Positions 52,611 to 62,624 are shown, numbered from the stretch's first letter. The stretch is DNA of 64,000 nucleotides from CAWHJN01 sp963829705 (GCA_963829705.1 CAWHJN010000003.1:248001-312000); one strand, 5' to 3'. Notes: generated from the sequence alone by a model not told the origin. Made by a program: numbers and translations.

Positions 52611-52618
52611 TACCTTTG
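52611..52618 (+). promoter_or_regulatory. promoter -7 box before bioY
   Basis: TACCTTTG, an exact TAnnTTTG box, continuing GAGG as at 51697. A TTG at 52585-52587 is 23 bases upstream, slightly far for the -33 element. The ATG of bioY is at 52645. Confidence 0.4.
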
Positions 52619-52644
52619 AGGCTCCACGTATCCCCGCACGCCCG

Positions 52645-53220
52645 ATGACCCCGCTGGCTCTCCACTCCCCGTCCGCCGCCGCCGTCGACACGCTGCGTAG
52701 CGACCGCGCCTCGGCGCTCACGCAGGTACTTGGCATCGTCGGGTTCGCGCTCCTGACGGTGCTGGGCGCGAAAATCCGCATCCCGCTGTGGGAGGTGCCG
52801 ATCACGCTGCAAACGCTGATGGTCTACGGGGCGGGTCTGTTTCTCGGCGCGCGCAACGGGATGCTCTCGCAGGTGCTGTATCTGAGCCTCGGGCTGTTCC
52901 TGCCCGTGTTCTCGGGCGACACCTTCGGCACCGCCTACCTCGCCGGAGCCACAGGCGGATACCTCATCGCGTTGCCCTTCGTGGCGTTCGTCGCGGGCAC
53001 GTTCTCGCAACGCTGGAATACGCTGGCGGGCAGCATGATGGCACTTCTCGCGGGCAGCGCCGTCCTGTTCACGTTCGGCGTGACGTGGCTGCACTTCGCC
53101 GCCGGACACGACTCCTGGGGCACCTCCATCGTGCGCGGCTGGCTGATGTTCGTCGTCTTCGACCTCGCCAAGATCGGCCTCGCCTCGCTGTTCTACACCG
53201 GCGCGCGGAAGGTCGGGTGA
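52645..53220 (+). CDS. bioY: biotin transporter BioY (ECF S component)
   Basis: A 191-residue membrane protein with six helices. Family hallmarks are the first loops (VLTVLGAKIRIPLWEVPITLQTLMVYGAGLFLGAR, the PxTxQT-like substrate-site sequence), LSLGLFLPVFSGD and TGGYLIALPFVAFVAG. BioY binds biotin and works alone or with the energising subunits of ECF transporters, which are not encoded here. The ATG at 52645 leaves 35 residues before helix 1; the longer in-frame extension upstream runs through the divergent gene and is not used. Stand-alone biotin uptake suggests at least partial biotin dependence. Confidence 0.92.
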   Translation: MTPLALHSPSAAAVDTLRSDRASALTQVLGIVGFALLTVLGAKIRIPLWEVPITLQTLMVYGAGLFLGARNGMLSQVLYLSLGLFLPVFSGDTFGTAYLAGATGGYLIALPFVAFVAGTFSQRWNTLAGSMMALLAGSAVLFTFGVTWLHFAAGHDSWGTSIVRGWLMFVVFDLAKIGLASLFYTGARKVG

Positions 53221-53225
53221 TGACT

Positions 53226-53265
53226 GGTTTGTTGATGGTTGGGTTGGTTATCTGACCAACAAACC
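53226..53265. terminator. possible terminator between convergent bioY and folB
   Basis: GGTTTGTTG (53226-53234) is repeated inverted at 53257-53265, and an inner pair GTTGGT/ACCAAC (53243-53248, 53255-53260) competes with it. No long T-run follows in either direction. Its place between two convergent stops is the main argument. Confidence 0.35.
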
Positions 53266-53273
53266 CAGCAAAC

Positions 53274-53642
53274 TTATCTCCCCGCCCGGTACGTCACCTC
53301 GGCCCGGTCCACCGTGCCGCCCACGGGCGGGTTGTGCTTGCGGACGGTGACTTCGACGCGCGCGACGTTCGGGTACAATTCCAGCGCGCCTTGCCCGATG
53401 AGGTAGGCGAGGCGCTCGATGAGGTAGAACTTGTTTTCCGTGACCACGCGCCGGGCGAGGGCGTAGACCTTTTCGTAATCGACGGTCTGATCCAGGGCGT
53501 CGTGCCGGGCGGCAGCCGTCACGTCGAGGTCCAGCGCCACGTCCACTTCGTAGCGCCCGCCGATGCGGTGCTCTTCCTGCATCACGCCGTGGTGGGCGTA
53601 GAAAACGGCGTTGACGAGGCGGACGGTGGAGAGCATGGGCAT
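53274..53642 (-). CDS. folB: dihydroneopterin aldolase
   Basis: A 122-residue folate-pathway enzyme of the tunnelling fold. Motifs: LVNAVFYAHHGVMQEEHRIGGRYEVDV, then DQTVDYEKVY, NKFYLIERLAYLIG (catalytic or pterin-binding Glu) and RVEVTVRKHNPPVGGTVDRAEV. It would convert dihydroneopterin to hydroxymethyl-dihydropterin plus glycolaldehyde. The start is ATG at 53642 or, two codons later, 53636. Upstream, the DinB-like gene ends 5 bases before, so the two are probably cotranscribed by chance proximity rather than by function. Confidence 0.92.
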   Translation of the reverse strand: MPMLSTVRLVNAVFYAHHGVMQEEHRIGGRYEVDVALDLDVTAAARHDALDQTVDYEKVYALARRVVTENKFYLIERLAYLIGQGALELYPNVARVEVTVRKHNPPVGGTVDRAEVTYRAGR

Positions 53643-53647
53643 GGGGG

Positions 53648-54136
53648 TCAGGTGATTTCCTGGAGCTTTTTGAGCAGTTGGATTTGCCCGGCGTGATACA
53701 CGTCGTGCGAGGCGATGCCGACGAGCACGTCTTCGAACGTGTAGTCTTTGTAGGCGGTGGTCGGCAGGCGGTCGGCGTCGAACATCCGCAGGGCGGCGAG
53801 GAGTCGGGCGTGCCACGAGCGCAACCGCGCCACGTCGTCGTCCCAGCGGTCTTCGTCGCGCGCGTCGCGGTCGAACCAGTCGGCATCCTCCTCGTCCGCA
53901 CCCGGTTCGTCGAAGCGCGCCTCGCTGTCCGCGATCAACTTCCAGACGCGGTACTTCCAGTAGGCGCAATGCACGACGATCTCGTGGATGCTGTGGCGTT
54001 CTTCGCCGGGCCGCCACGACGCGCGTTCGGGGTCGAGGCCGCGCACGCTGCCGTAGAGCGTGGTGCCGTGCCAGGCCTTGCCCTCGAAGGCCTGTTCGAG
54101 CGTGCGGGCGAGAAAACGGAGGGAGACGTCAGCCAT
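53648..54136 (-). CDS. DinB-like four-helix-bundle protein
   Basis: A 162-residue member of the DinB/YfiT superfamily. The family's metal-binding histidines appear as SIHEIVVHCAYWKYRVW (His in helix 2) and SHDVYHAGQIQLLKKL at the C terminus, with LARTLEQAF at the start. Members are often thiol-dependent metal enzymes (for example bacillithiol or mycothiol S-transferases), but most are unassigned. The start ATG at 54136 lies six bases after a block of seven ATTGCGG repeats (54143-54191), a candidate site for length variation. The longer reading frame upstream translates these repeats and is unlikely to be used. Confidence 0.8.
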   Translation of the reverse strand: MADVSLRFLARTLEQAFEGKAWHGTTLYGSVRGLDPERASWRPGEERHSIHEIVVHCAYWKYRVWKLIADSEARFDEPGADEEDADWFDRDARDEDRWDDDVARLRSWHARLLAALRMFDADRLPTTAYKDYTFEDVLVGIASHDVYHAGQIQLLKKLQEIT

Positions 54137-54142
54137 TTTTGC

Positions 54143-54191
54143 ATTGCGGATTGCGGATTGCGGATTGCGGATTGCGGATTGCGGATTGCGG
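54143..54191. repeat. heptanucleotide tandem repeat, seven copies of ATTGCGG
   Basis: Seven perfect, uninterrupted copies of ATTGCGG. Seven is not divisible by three, so loss or gain of one copy changes frame if translated, and changes spacing in the leader of the DinB-like gene just 6 bases downstream on the reverse strand. It also fills the gap to the methyltransferase gene. Such ATTGCGG arrays occur in many unrelated draft genomes, so it may be an expanding simple repeat without function. Confidence 0.95.
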
Positions 54192-54323
54192 AAGATGCGG
54201 TTGTTTTCGAGCGGGCGAAAGCGCGCACTGCATCGCCCTTCCGGGTCGCTGTGCTCCCACTGCGTGACGGTTGCAACAAGCGGTGGCAGGGGATGCTGGC
54301 TCGGCCTTTTCCACCCTCCGCCC

Positions 54324-55007
54324 TCACAACTCCTCCACGCGCCACAGGGCGAGGCTTTTGTCGGCAAAGTGGCCTTCGCCTTCGGTGCAGCCTTCGACGA
54401 TCAGCGTGTGCGGCGGTGGGAAGACGAAGGGCGCATGTTCGAGGTTCAAGAGCCGCCAGTCGCCCGAGACGATGTCCTCGTTGACGGCGTGGCCGGGGAA
54501 CGTGGTCGTGAGCAAGTATTCGATACCGCTCGCCCGCACGTTTTGCAGCACGCGGCGGATGTCGGCGAACGAGAGGTGGACGAGCGCGTCGCGGCACAGG
54601 AGCACATCGGCGCGCGGCAGCGGATCGCGCGTGAGGTCGAGGCAGACGAACGCCCGGCCCAGCGCTCCGAAGCGCGCGGTGTTCTCCGCGACGATCTCCG
54701 GCACAATGTCCGCGCCGGTGTACGCGATGCCCGTCAGGTCGACGTGCTGCATCCACGAGAAATCGCCGCAGGGCGCGTCCAGCAGCGACGTGGCCCCGAG
54801 GCGGTGCAGCAGGGCGGGGATTTCGCGCTCGAGCGTGGCCGTCTGCTCCCGCGCCGCGCCCGCACCCGACGGCGACGCGCTGCCCTGCCAGTGGTGCGCC
54901 CGGTAGATGTCGCCGAACGTCGCGGCCAGCGAACGGATGGTTCCGGCCGCCTGCTCGCGCTCGAAAAAGCGCGGGTCGAACGGGACGAGGTCGCGACGGT
55001 CGGGCAT
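54324..55007 (-). CDS. class I SAM-dependent methyltransferase
   Basis: A 227-residue protein with the methyltransferase core: SLLDAPCGDFSWM (motif I, DAPCGDF variant), YTGADIVPEIVAEN (motif II acid), VCLDLTRDPLPRADVLLCRDALVHLSF and EYLLTTTF. The DAPCGDFxWM wording is shared by a group of glycan or natural-product methyltransferases whose acceptors are unknown. It is divergent from tryptophanase, with 71 bases between the starts. It is followed by 132 bases and the heptamer array before the DinB-like gene. Confidence 0.82.
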   Translation of the reverse strand: MPDRRDLVPFDPRFFEREQAAGTIRSLAATFGDIYRAHHWQGSASPSGAGAAREQTATLEREIPALLHRLGATSLLDAPCGDFSWMQHVDLTGIAYTGADIVPEIVAENTARFGALGRAFVCLDLTRDPLPRADVLLCRDALVHLSFADIRRVLQNVRASGIEYLLTTTFPGHAVNEDIVSGDWRLLNLEHAPFVFPPPHTLIVEGCTEGEGHFADKSLALWRVEEL

Positions 55008-55078
55008 GATGGTTTGCGTTGGGCGGCAGGGGCAGGCGCGGTCGTAAAATGTACCGCTCTCTCGCCCACCTCCGAGCC

Positions 55079-56449
<1,371 letters not shown>

Positions 56450-56493
56450 GGGTTGTTGCTCTCCCCTCCGTCGCTAGCTCCTCGCCTCCTCTG

Positions 56494-56643
56494 GGGGGCG
56501 ACATCGACGTCGAAGACGGCGGCGTGCTGGACGAGGAAACCGGCATCGTCCGGTGGACGCGCACGCTCGCGCCGGGCGCGTCGGCGCGGCTGCGCTTCTC
56601 GTACCGCGTCCGCTACCCACGCGGGCGGGAGCTTCGGCTCTGA
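56494..56643 (+). pseudogene. C-terminal remnant of a DUF4139 (MuiA-like) protein
   Basis: About 50 codons in a frame different from tnaA read EDGGVLDEETGIVRWTRTLAPG and LRFSYRVRYPRGREL. This is the last strand pair of the DUF4139 domain of mucoidy-inhibitor A family proteins. Nothing of the preceding 450 or more residues is present, and there is no sensible start codon. It begins within 45 bases of the tnaA stop, so a deletion joined the two, or tnaA was inserted into the older gene. Confidence 0.6.
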
Positions 56644-56675
56644 AGCGTGGACGGAGGCGAGCGCAGGGCGTGGAC

Positions 56676-59600
56676 TCAGTTCAGCGCGGGAACCGGCTCC
56701 CGCACTTTGAGCACGACAAAGGTGATGTCGTCCTCGTTGCCCAACTCCCGCGTCGGCAACTCGTCCTGGAGTTCTTGGCCATCCACCCACGCGATGGCTT
56801 GCGCCATCAGACGGCGAATGATGACCTCGGGGGCTTGCTCGGCGACCGTGGCAAAGAGGGCCACCATGCGTTCGTCGCCGAGCATCTCACGCTCGGCGTT
56901 GAACAGTTCCGAGAACCCATCCGTCATCAGGAGCAGCACGTCGCCTGGTTCTATGGCCACCGACGTGGCGCTGTACGGATAGCCTGCAAAGCCGCCGAGC
57001 GGCATTCCTTTGAGGGGGATTTTCTCGACCAGCCGGGTGCGGGCGCGGTAGAGCAGCGCGGGTGGCATCCCCCCACCGACGAACTCGACCTCGTGGTCGC
57101 GCACGCGCACGAGTGCGAGCGCCATGAACATCTTCCGAAAGCGCATCTGCTTGAGCGCTTTGGTAGCCTTATGCATGATCTCGGCGAGGTTTGACTGGCC
57201 CGCGAGCAGCAGAAACAGCCCTTTCGTGGCTGTCACGACGGTGCCTGCCGCCGCCCCGTGGCCGGTAGCATCCCCGATGGCGATGGTCAGCACGCCATCG
57301 TCCCCGAGGTGCCAGTCGTAGTAGTCGCCGCCGACCTCAGTAGCCGTGCACATGTAAGCGTGGATGTCCACGGCGGAATGCTCGGGGAGGTGCGCGGGCA
57401 GCAGCGAAAGCTGGAGTTGCCGGGAGCTTTCGAGTTCCGCCGTTTTGCGCTCGTTGTCGGCGTTGAGATAGTTGGCCCACGCCTCGGCCGTTTCGAGGCG
57501 GAGGGTCTGCTCACGCTCACGGGCACGTATCCGCTCTCTGTTGATGAGCCGCCGCCGCTGCACCCGGTCAATGGCGAACACGGAGGCGGCGAGCAGCAGC
57601 GCGTACAGCCCGAACGCCCACCACCGCAGCCACCACCGCGGCTTGACGTAAAACGTGTATTCGAGCGGCGACGGCGTCCAGACACCGTCGCCGTTGGAAG
57701 CCAGCACCTGGAGCGTATAGCGCTTGGGCACGAAAAACGCCGACAGGTTGGTGTACCGCAGGCGCGTGTCTAGGGTGGGGGCCGACCAGTCGCGGTCGTA
57801 GCCGAGCAAGCGTGTCCGGTACTGCACGCGCCGCTCGCTGCTGAAGCTCAACCCCGCGTACTCGAAGGCCACCTCGCTGCGCCCTGCCTCGTTCTCCGTC
57901 TGCTCAAACGCCGTAAGGTGGAGACGAGGCGGAAGCGGGTTCGGCACGTCCCGCGCCGGGTAGTAGATCACCACACCCCTGGCCGTCCCGTAATAGACCA
58001 CCCCGTCAGGCCCTACGATCACCGAGCCGTAGAACCAGACCTCGTTGTCGAGCAGGCCGTCTTGCTTGGTGACCGTCCGCAAGACTGTCCGCGTGGCGGG
58101 GTCGATTTCAGCGAGGCCGCCGTTCGTGCCCACCCACAGATGCCCCGTCACGGGCGAGACGGCCACGCTCGTCGCGTTGCTGGCCGGAAGGCCCTCCTCC
58201 TTTGTCAGCGTAGCCACAGGCGCGACGGCGTCGGCGTCGAGCGCGACGAGGCCTTCTGGCGTGCCGATCCACAAAAGGCCCCGGTGCCACTTCAACGTCT
58301 CGATCTGGTTGGAAGGCGCGCCTGTGTCTGCCGACCACACGGGCGCAAACACGGGCCCTGTCTCGGCCCCTGGCAGCAGCGCGCGCAGCGTAAGCGGCCG
58401 GGTGCTCCGGTAGAGGCCACGGTCGCGCGTACCCACCCACAGGTACCCGGCCCCGTCAAATGCTGCCGCGTGCAGGATGGCCTGCGGAATCCCCACCTCC
58501 GCTCCTAGCGTGATCCATGTGTCGCCCGAGAGAATGTAGAGCGCGTGGTACGCCGGAAAGAGCACGACCTCTACCGAATCAGGCGCGCCCGGGGCTTCCG
58601 GCAGGGTCCCCGTCGTCACGGCGAGAATGCTTACCGAGGGGTAGCCGACCAGCCGGGCCCGCTCGCCGAGGAGGGTCACGGTGCTCTGCTGCGTGTATCC
58701 CGGCGGCATCGGCTCTCCGCCAAAGGCCAGGCCGTTGATGCCACGCGCCGTGCCTATCCACAGGCGACCCCGCGCATCGTAGGCCAGGCCGTTGGCCCAG
58801 TTGCTCCACAGGCCGTGCGTGCGGTCTACGTACGCCGACTCCGCACCCCGGACGCAGCTGATGCCCCCTTCCGAGGTGCCCGCCCACAGCGCGCACGGCG
58901 TATCCGCGCCGCGCCCCAGCAGTACCGCATTGACCGACGGCGACGGCAACAGGGGAGGGCCACCTTCGCGGGGCTCGCTCGTGATGCTCTGGAACGCCGC
59001 GAAGGTGCTCCGCAGCTTCGACACACCTCCCGACTGCGCGATCCAGACGTTGCCCTCGCGGTCCTGCGACAGGTTGTAGACGTTGTCGCTCAACAGCCCG
59101 TTGGCCCGCGTGAGGTGGCGCGGCGCGGCCCTCCCCGCCGGGTCCAGTTCGAGAATGCCCGTGTTTTCACTGGCCACCCACACCTCGCCGCTGCGGAGTT
59201 TGAGAATGTGCGAAACGTTGGCCGTCAGCGAGCGGTCGACGGTGACGACGGACATGCTCGTGCCGCTTTCCTGAAGCCGCCATACCTCGCCGTTCTGCCG
59301 CCCGCCCCACAACGTCCCCTGCGGCGACTCGTACAGCGCGTTGGTCGATGGCCCCTCCGGCAGGGGCACGACTACCCCCACGCGGCTCCCCGGCGCGAAG
59401 CGCAGCAGCGTGCCGCCCAGCAGCGACGCCCACACCGACCCGTCGCGACGCGCGACGAGTGCGCGGACGGGGATGTCGCCTTCCTCGGAGCCCACACCTG
59501 GGGTTCGAAGCGTATCGGCTGCGAGCGTATCCGCCGCTGACACATCATAGCGCACAATGCCGCCCGATCCGTCGGTGCCCACCCAGAGCTTTCCGTCAGC

Positions 59601-60041
59601 ATCGAGGGCCATACGGTTGTAATTCACCGCCACGTCCAGTAATGGCACGCCGTGCAGGGTGGTCGTGAAACGAACCCGCTCACCGGTTGCGTACGCGCCC
59701 AGTGGCTTTTCCGACACCGACAGCCCACCGTTGGAAGCTACCCACAGCCGGCCTACGGGATCTTCCAGCACGTCCCACACCGCCACGTCGCGCAGGCCGT
59801 CGGCCACGTTGTAGGTGAGCATCCGGTGCCCGTCGTAGCGGACGAGGCCAGACGAGAAGATCGCCATCCAGATGAATCCCTCCGCATCCTGGTACACCTC
59901 GTGCACCTCGGCAGATGGGAGGGCGTTCAGCTCGTTCTCGGTCGTGTAATGCGTAAACGGCAAGGATTGCCCCATCGTGCCGGGTACCCAGCCCAGACAC
60001 CAGATCGTGAGGGATACAGCGACGCGGAAAGAGGTCTTCAT
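56676..60041 (-). CDS. beta-propeller sensor with Y_Y_Y domain and PP2C (SpoIIE-like) phosphatase output
   Basis: A 1121-residue membrane sensor. After a signal peptide (AVSLTIWCLGWVPGTMGQ) come two seven-bladed propellers made of two-component-regulator repeats (AEGFIWMAIFSSGLVRYDG, GRLWVASNGGLS, GKLWVGTDGSGG, GRLWIGTARGING). A Y_Y_Y sandwich (YRTRLLGYDRDWSAP, FVPKRYTLQVLASNGDGVWT), one membrane helix (WWAFGLYALLLAASVFAI), a coiled-coil and a cytoplasmic PP2C domain (TATEVGGDYYDW, IAIGDATGHGAAAG, VGGGMPPALLY, MTDGFSE, DDITFVVLK) follow. This has the architecture of hybrid sensors but replaces the kinase with a phosphatase. Its natural partner is a phosphorylated STAS protein, such as that at 3404-3778. 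The ATG at 60041 begins the signal peptide. Confidence 0.9.
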   Translation of the reverse strand: MKTSFRVAVSLTIWCLGWVPGTMGQSLPFTHYTTENELNALPSAEVHEVYQDAEGFIWMAIFSSGLVRYDGHRMLTYNVADGLRDVAVWDVLEDPVGRLWVASNGGLSVSEKPLGAYATGERVRFTTTLHGVPLLDVAVNYNRMALDADGKLWVGTDGSGGIVRYDVSAADTLAADTLRTPGVGSEEGDIPVRALVARRDGSVWASLLGGTLLRFAPGSRVGVVVPLPEGPSTNALYESPQGTLWGGRQNGEVWRLQESGTSMSVVTVDRSLTANVSHILKLRSGEVWVASENTGILELDPAGRAAPRHLTRANGLLSDNVYNLSQDREGNVWIAQSGGVSKLRSTFAAFQSITSEPREGGPPLLPSPSVNAVLLGRGADTPCALWAGTSEGGISCVRGAESAYVDRTHGLWSNWANGLAYDARGRLWIGTARGINGLAFGGEPMPPGYTQQSTVTLLGERARLVGYPSVSILAVTTGTLPEAPGAPDSVEVVLFPAYHALYILSGDTWITLGAEVGIPQAILHAAAFDGAGYLWVGTRDRGLYRSTRPLTLRALLPGAETGPVFAPVWSADTGAPSNQIETLKWHRGLLWIGTPEGLVALDADAVAPVATLTKEEGLPASNATSVAVSPVTGHLWVGTNGGLAEIDPATRTVLRTVTKQDGLLDNEVWFYGSVIVGPDGVVYYGTARGVVIYYPARDVPNPLPPRLHLTAFEQTENEAGRSEVAFEYAGLSFSSERRVQYRTRLLGYDRDWSAPTLDTRLRYTNLSAFFVPKRYTLQVLASNGDGVWTPSPLEYTFYVKPRWWLRWWAFGLYALLLAASVFAIDRVQRRRLINRERIRAREREQTLRLETAEAWANYLNADNERKTAELESSRQLQLSLLPAHLPEHSAVDIHAYMCTATEVGGDYYDWHLGDDGVLTIAIGDATGHGAAAGTVVTATKGLFLLLAGQSNLAEIMHKATKALKQMRFRKMFMALALVRVRDHEVEFVGGGMPPALLYRARTRLVEKIPLKGMPLGGFAGYPYSATSVAIEPGDVLLLMTDGFSELFNAEREMLGDERMVALFATVAEQAPEVIIRRLMAQAIAWVDGQELQDELPTRELGNEDDITFVVLKVREPVPALN

Positions 60042-60137
60042 GGGCGCAATGTAAGGAGGGGAAATCCGCTCCGCCCCGCCCGAACGCGGTGGCCCAAGGC
60101 GGGCGCACACCTCCTGACGGGCTGCCTGTCAGACCAA

Positions 60138-60168
60138 TTGAATTTCGACGAGGCGCCCCCTACATTTG
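60138..60168 (+). promoter_or_regulatory. promoter of the SdrD_B-like lipoprotein gene
   Basis: TTG (60138-60140), 20 bases, then TACATTTG (60161-60168), an exact Bacteroidota -7 box. It would give a leader of about 145 bases before the ATG at 60318. No gene lies in this 276-base gap. Confidence 0.6.
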
Positions 60169-60317
60169 CGGGATGACGCCTTACTATGGCGGGCGTCCGG
60201 CACAGGTAGCGTGCCGATGGTTAACTATTTCGATCCCTCCCAAAAGCACGTACGTCGCTCGCTGCCCGTACTGCCTGGCGTGCTTCCGTTTCCTTCATCA
60301 CCTCCAACGAAAACTCT

Positions 60318-61787
60318 ATGCGCCCCCCCCTCCCTTCCCCCCTCTGGATGCTTGCGGGCATCCTCCTGCTGTCTGCCTGTGACGGCGTCGACCCCACTGA
60401 AAACTCTGCCCCCTATCCCGCCTCGCTTCTCAAGGTTGAGACGGGTCCGGCCAACGCCAAGGCCGGGGCGGCTGGCGACTACGCCGCAACGGTGGTCTCG
60501 GCCACGCAGGGGCGCGCCGTGCCCTCTGGCACTATCGCGGCCAACCGCAGCATTCCCGAAAACGCCCTCGGCGCGCCGGACGCAGCCTTTTTCAGCCTCG
60601 GCTTCGACAACTCCACAACGGCAGTGGAAGAAGGAGCGGTCGTTCTCGCCTTCGGCGCCGGCCAGCGGTTTAAAGGGCTTACGCTCACCGTGTTCGAGGA
60701 ATCCTATAACGGACGCAACGCGCCTCTCGAAAAAGCCGACGTCTTTGTCAGCGAGCAGGCCAATGGCCCCTGGGCATACGTTGGCACGGCGCGCAACGAC
60801 GGCTCCACAGAAGACACCCGCTCCTCCACGTCGGCGCTCGAAGGGGCCTGCGTACGCTACGTACGCATCGTCAACCGTACGGACCCGGGCCAGTACTCGT
60901 CACGTCGTGTGGGAGATGGCTTCGACGTGAACGCCGTCGAGATCGAAAGTGACGGGGTGTGCCAGGACGCTTTCCCCGTCGACGGCACCGTGTTTGAAGA
61001 CGCGGACGACGACGGAGTGCAGGACGTGACGGAATCGGGCCTGACAGACGTAAAGGTGCGCCTCGTCAGCGGCTCGACCGTGGTGGAAACGACGACGACG
61101 GCAGACGGCTCGTACTCGGCGATGGTGCCCTCCGGCACGTACACCGTTTCGATCCCGGCGGCTGCACCCGGGTTGTTCAACGCGCTGCTCTACGACACCC
61201 ACACCTACCCGGGCGGTGGCGTGGCGCAGCGCACCGTAACGGTCGGCCCTCCGGCAGCCGACGTCGACTTTGGCTTTACTCTCGACGTCGATGCGGCAAT
61301 CGCAGCGCTGAAGTCCGGCGCGATCGCCACGGAAGCGCACGACGACAAATTCTGGACGCGTCAGGCTCGCCATGCCTGCCTCGGCAGCCACGCTCGCGTG
61401 GATGTCTCCGCCAACACCCTCGCTGGCTACCTGACCGACATCGAGGGGTTGCTGCTGACCGTTCCGTTCCAGTTCAGCGACGGGACGTCGTTTTGCGAGG
61501 CGCGCGACTTCCTGGCACCGCCGGCAAAGGGAGAGGTCGCCGATTTTCTGCGTGAACTCCTCACGGCGGAACTGAACGTCGTCAGCGGCAACGGTTCGTC
61601 GTCGCCAGGCTTCGACCGGGCGCTGCTTGCCCTGGCCGAATCGGTCGCGGCGGAGCAGATCTACGGCATCGTCGGCACGTCGAGTGGCAAGTCGAGCGCG
61701 GCGGCAGCGTCGCTGTCGGAAACGCGCGAGTTGCTCGCCGCCTTCAACAGCTCGGGTGGCGGTGGCGGCGTCGGCGGAGCCCGCTGA
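60318..61787 (+). CDS. surface lipoprotein with SdrD_B-like domain
   Basis: A 489-residue predicted lipoprotein (GILLLSAC, Cys21). Residues 60-215 form a discoidin-like/beta-sandwich section (SIPENALGAPDAAFFSLGF, APLEKADVFVSEQANGPWAYVG) such as is found in proteins with an ALGxPD motif. Residues 220-315 are an SdrD_B/Cna_B-like repeat with calcium-type acidic loops (VFEDADDDGVQDVTESGLTDVKVRL, ADGSYSAMVPSGTYTV). The C-terminal 170 residues are helical, ending in a Gly-rich tail. It looks like an adhesion or structural surface protein; the function is unknown. It has its own promoter and terminator and is a single-gene unit. Confidence 0.8.
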   Translation: MRPPLPSPLWMLAGILLLSACDGVDPTENSAPYPASLLKVETGPANAKAGAAGDYAATVVSATQGRAVPSGTIAANRSIPENALGAPDAAFFSLGFDNSTTAVEEGAVVLAFGAGQRFKGLTLTVFEESYNGRNAPLEKADVFVSEQANGPWAYVGTARNDGSTEDTRSSTSALEGACVRYVRIVNRTDPGQYSSRRVGDGFDVNAVEIESDGVCQDAFPVDGTVFEDADDDGVQDVTESGLTDVKVRLVSGSTVVETTTTADGSYSAMVPSGTYTVSIPAAAPGLFNALLYDTHTYPGGGVAQRTVTVGPPAADVDFGFTLDVDAAIAALKSGAIATEAHDDKFWTRQARHACLGSHARVDVSANTLAGYLTDIEGLLLTVPFQFSDGTSFCEARDFLAPPAKGEVADFLRELLTAELNVVSGNGSSSPGFDRALLALAESVAAEQIYGIVGTSSGKSSAAAASLSETRELLAAFNSSGGGGGVGGAR

Positions 61788-61806
61788 TCTCGCTGCTCGT
61801 TTTTCC

Positions 61807-61852
61807 AAACCGGCGCTGCTGACTCGGGTCGGCAGCGCCGGTTTGTGTTTTT
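61807..61852 (+). terminator. intrinsic terminator after the SdrD_B-like lipoprotein gene
   Basis: AAACCGGCGCTGC (61807-61819) pairs perfectly with 61832-61844, 13 base pairs, followed by GTGTTTTT. A shorter inner pair narrows the loop. Confidence 0.85.
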
Positions 61853-61946
61853 GCGAGGCCCACCCGGCTGCTGGCGGCCGGAAACCGCACATAGGGACCG
61901 GGCCGTTGAGGAGGCCTCTTGCTTGTCACTCGTTTCGCCTCACCTC

Positions 61947-62624
61947 ATGCACCTGCCCCCCTTTCCCGGCTTCTCCGAAGCCGCCTTCCAGTTTCTGCGC
62001 GATCTCAAGCAGCACAACGAACGCGACTGGTTCAAGCCGCGCAAGGAGACCTACGACGATGAACTTCTCTGGCCGCTTCGCTGCCTCGTGCAGGACGTGG
62101 CGATGGGCGCGGCGCAGCGCGGGTTGCCGCTCGCGGGCGACCCCAAGGCGTCAATCTTCCGCATCTACCGCGACACGCGCTTCTCGAAAAACAAGCTGCC
62201 CTACAAAACCCACGTCAGCGCCTACCTCTCGCCCTCGGGCGACAAGAAAGACCAGGGCGGCCTCTACGTCCACGTCGAGCCGGGCAATTGCTTCCTCGCT
62301 GCTGGCTTCTGGCATCTGGAAGGCCCTGAACTGCGCCGCTGGCGCCACCACCTCGCCGACGATCCCGAGGCGTTCCGGGAGATGGACGGGGCACTCGCCG
62401 AAAAGGGCCTCACGCTCAACGAGGACGACACGCTCAAGCGGATGCCACGCGGCTTCGAAGACCACGCCGACACTCCACTCGCGCCGATCCTCAAGCTGAA
62501 GTCTTTCACCACGAGCCGCCGCGTCCCCGACGCCGCGACGATGACGCCCGCCTTCACCGACGAGGTGCTCCTGTTTGCAGAGGACGTGCAGCCGCTCGTG
62601 CGCTACGGAATGCAGGTGGGTTGA
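61947..62624 (+). CDS. DUF2461 family protein (TIGR02453-like)
   Basis: A 225-residue protein, complete for the family. Motifs: FSEAAFQFLRDLKQHNERDWFKPRKE near the start, IFRIYRDTRFSKNKLPYKTHVSAYL, GGLYVHVEPGNCFLAAGFWHLE and KRMPRGFE. The function of DUF2461 is not established. The ATG at 61947 is chosen because the conserved PGFSEAAF block follows directly; the frame is open further upstream to 61845 but includes part of the terminator. It ends 82 bases from the convergent NifU-like gene; in that gap I see nothing. Confidence 0.85.
   Translation: MHLPPFPGFSEAAFQFLRDLKQHNERDWFKPRKETYDDELLWPLRCLVQDVAMGAAQRGLPLAGDPKASIFRIYRDTRFSKNKLPYKTHVSAYLSPSGDKKDQGGLYVHVEPGNCFLAAGFWHLEGPELRRWRHHLADDPEAFREMDGALAEKGLTLNEDDTLKRMPRGFEDHADTPLAPILKLKSFTTSRRVPDAATMTPAFTDEVLLFAEDVQPLVRYGMQVG

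Noticed and set aside
54143..54191. Array of repeats as a CRISPR
   Set aside because: Seven-base units are contiguous without spacers and no cas genes are present, so it is a simple tandem repeat.
60046..60053. TACATTGC on the reverse strand as a promoter giving a leaderless message for the propeller/PP2C gene
   Set aside because: No TTG element lies 19-21 bases upstream and the box would sit 5 bases before the ATG. It looks like chance.
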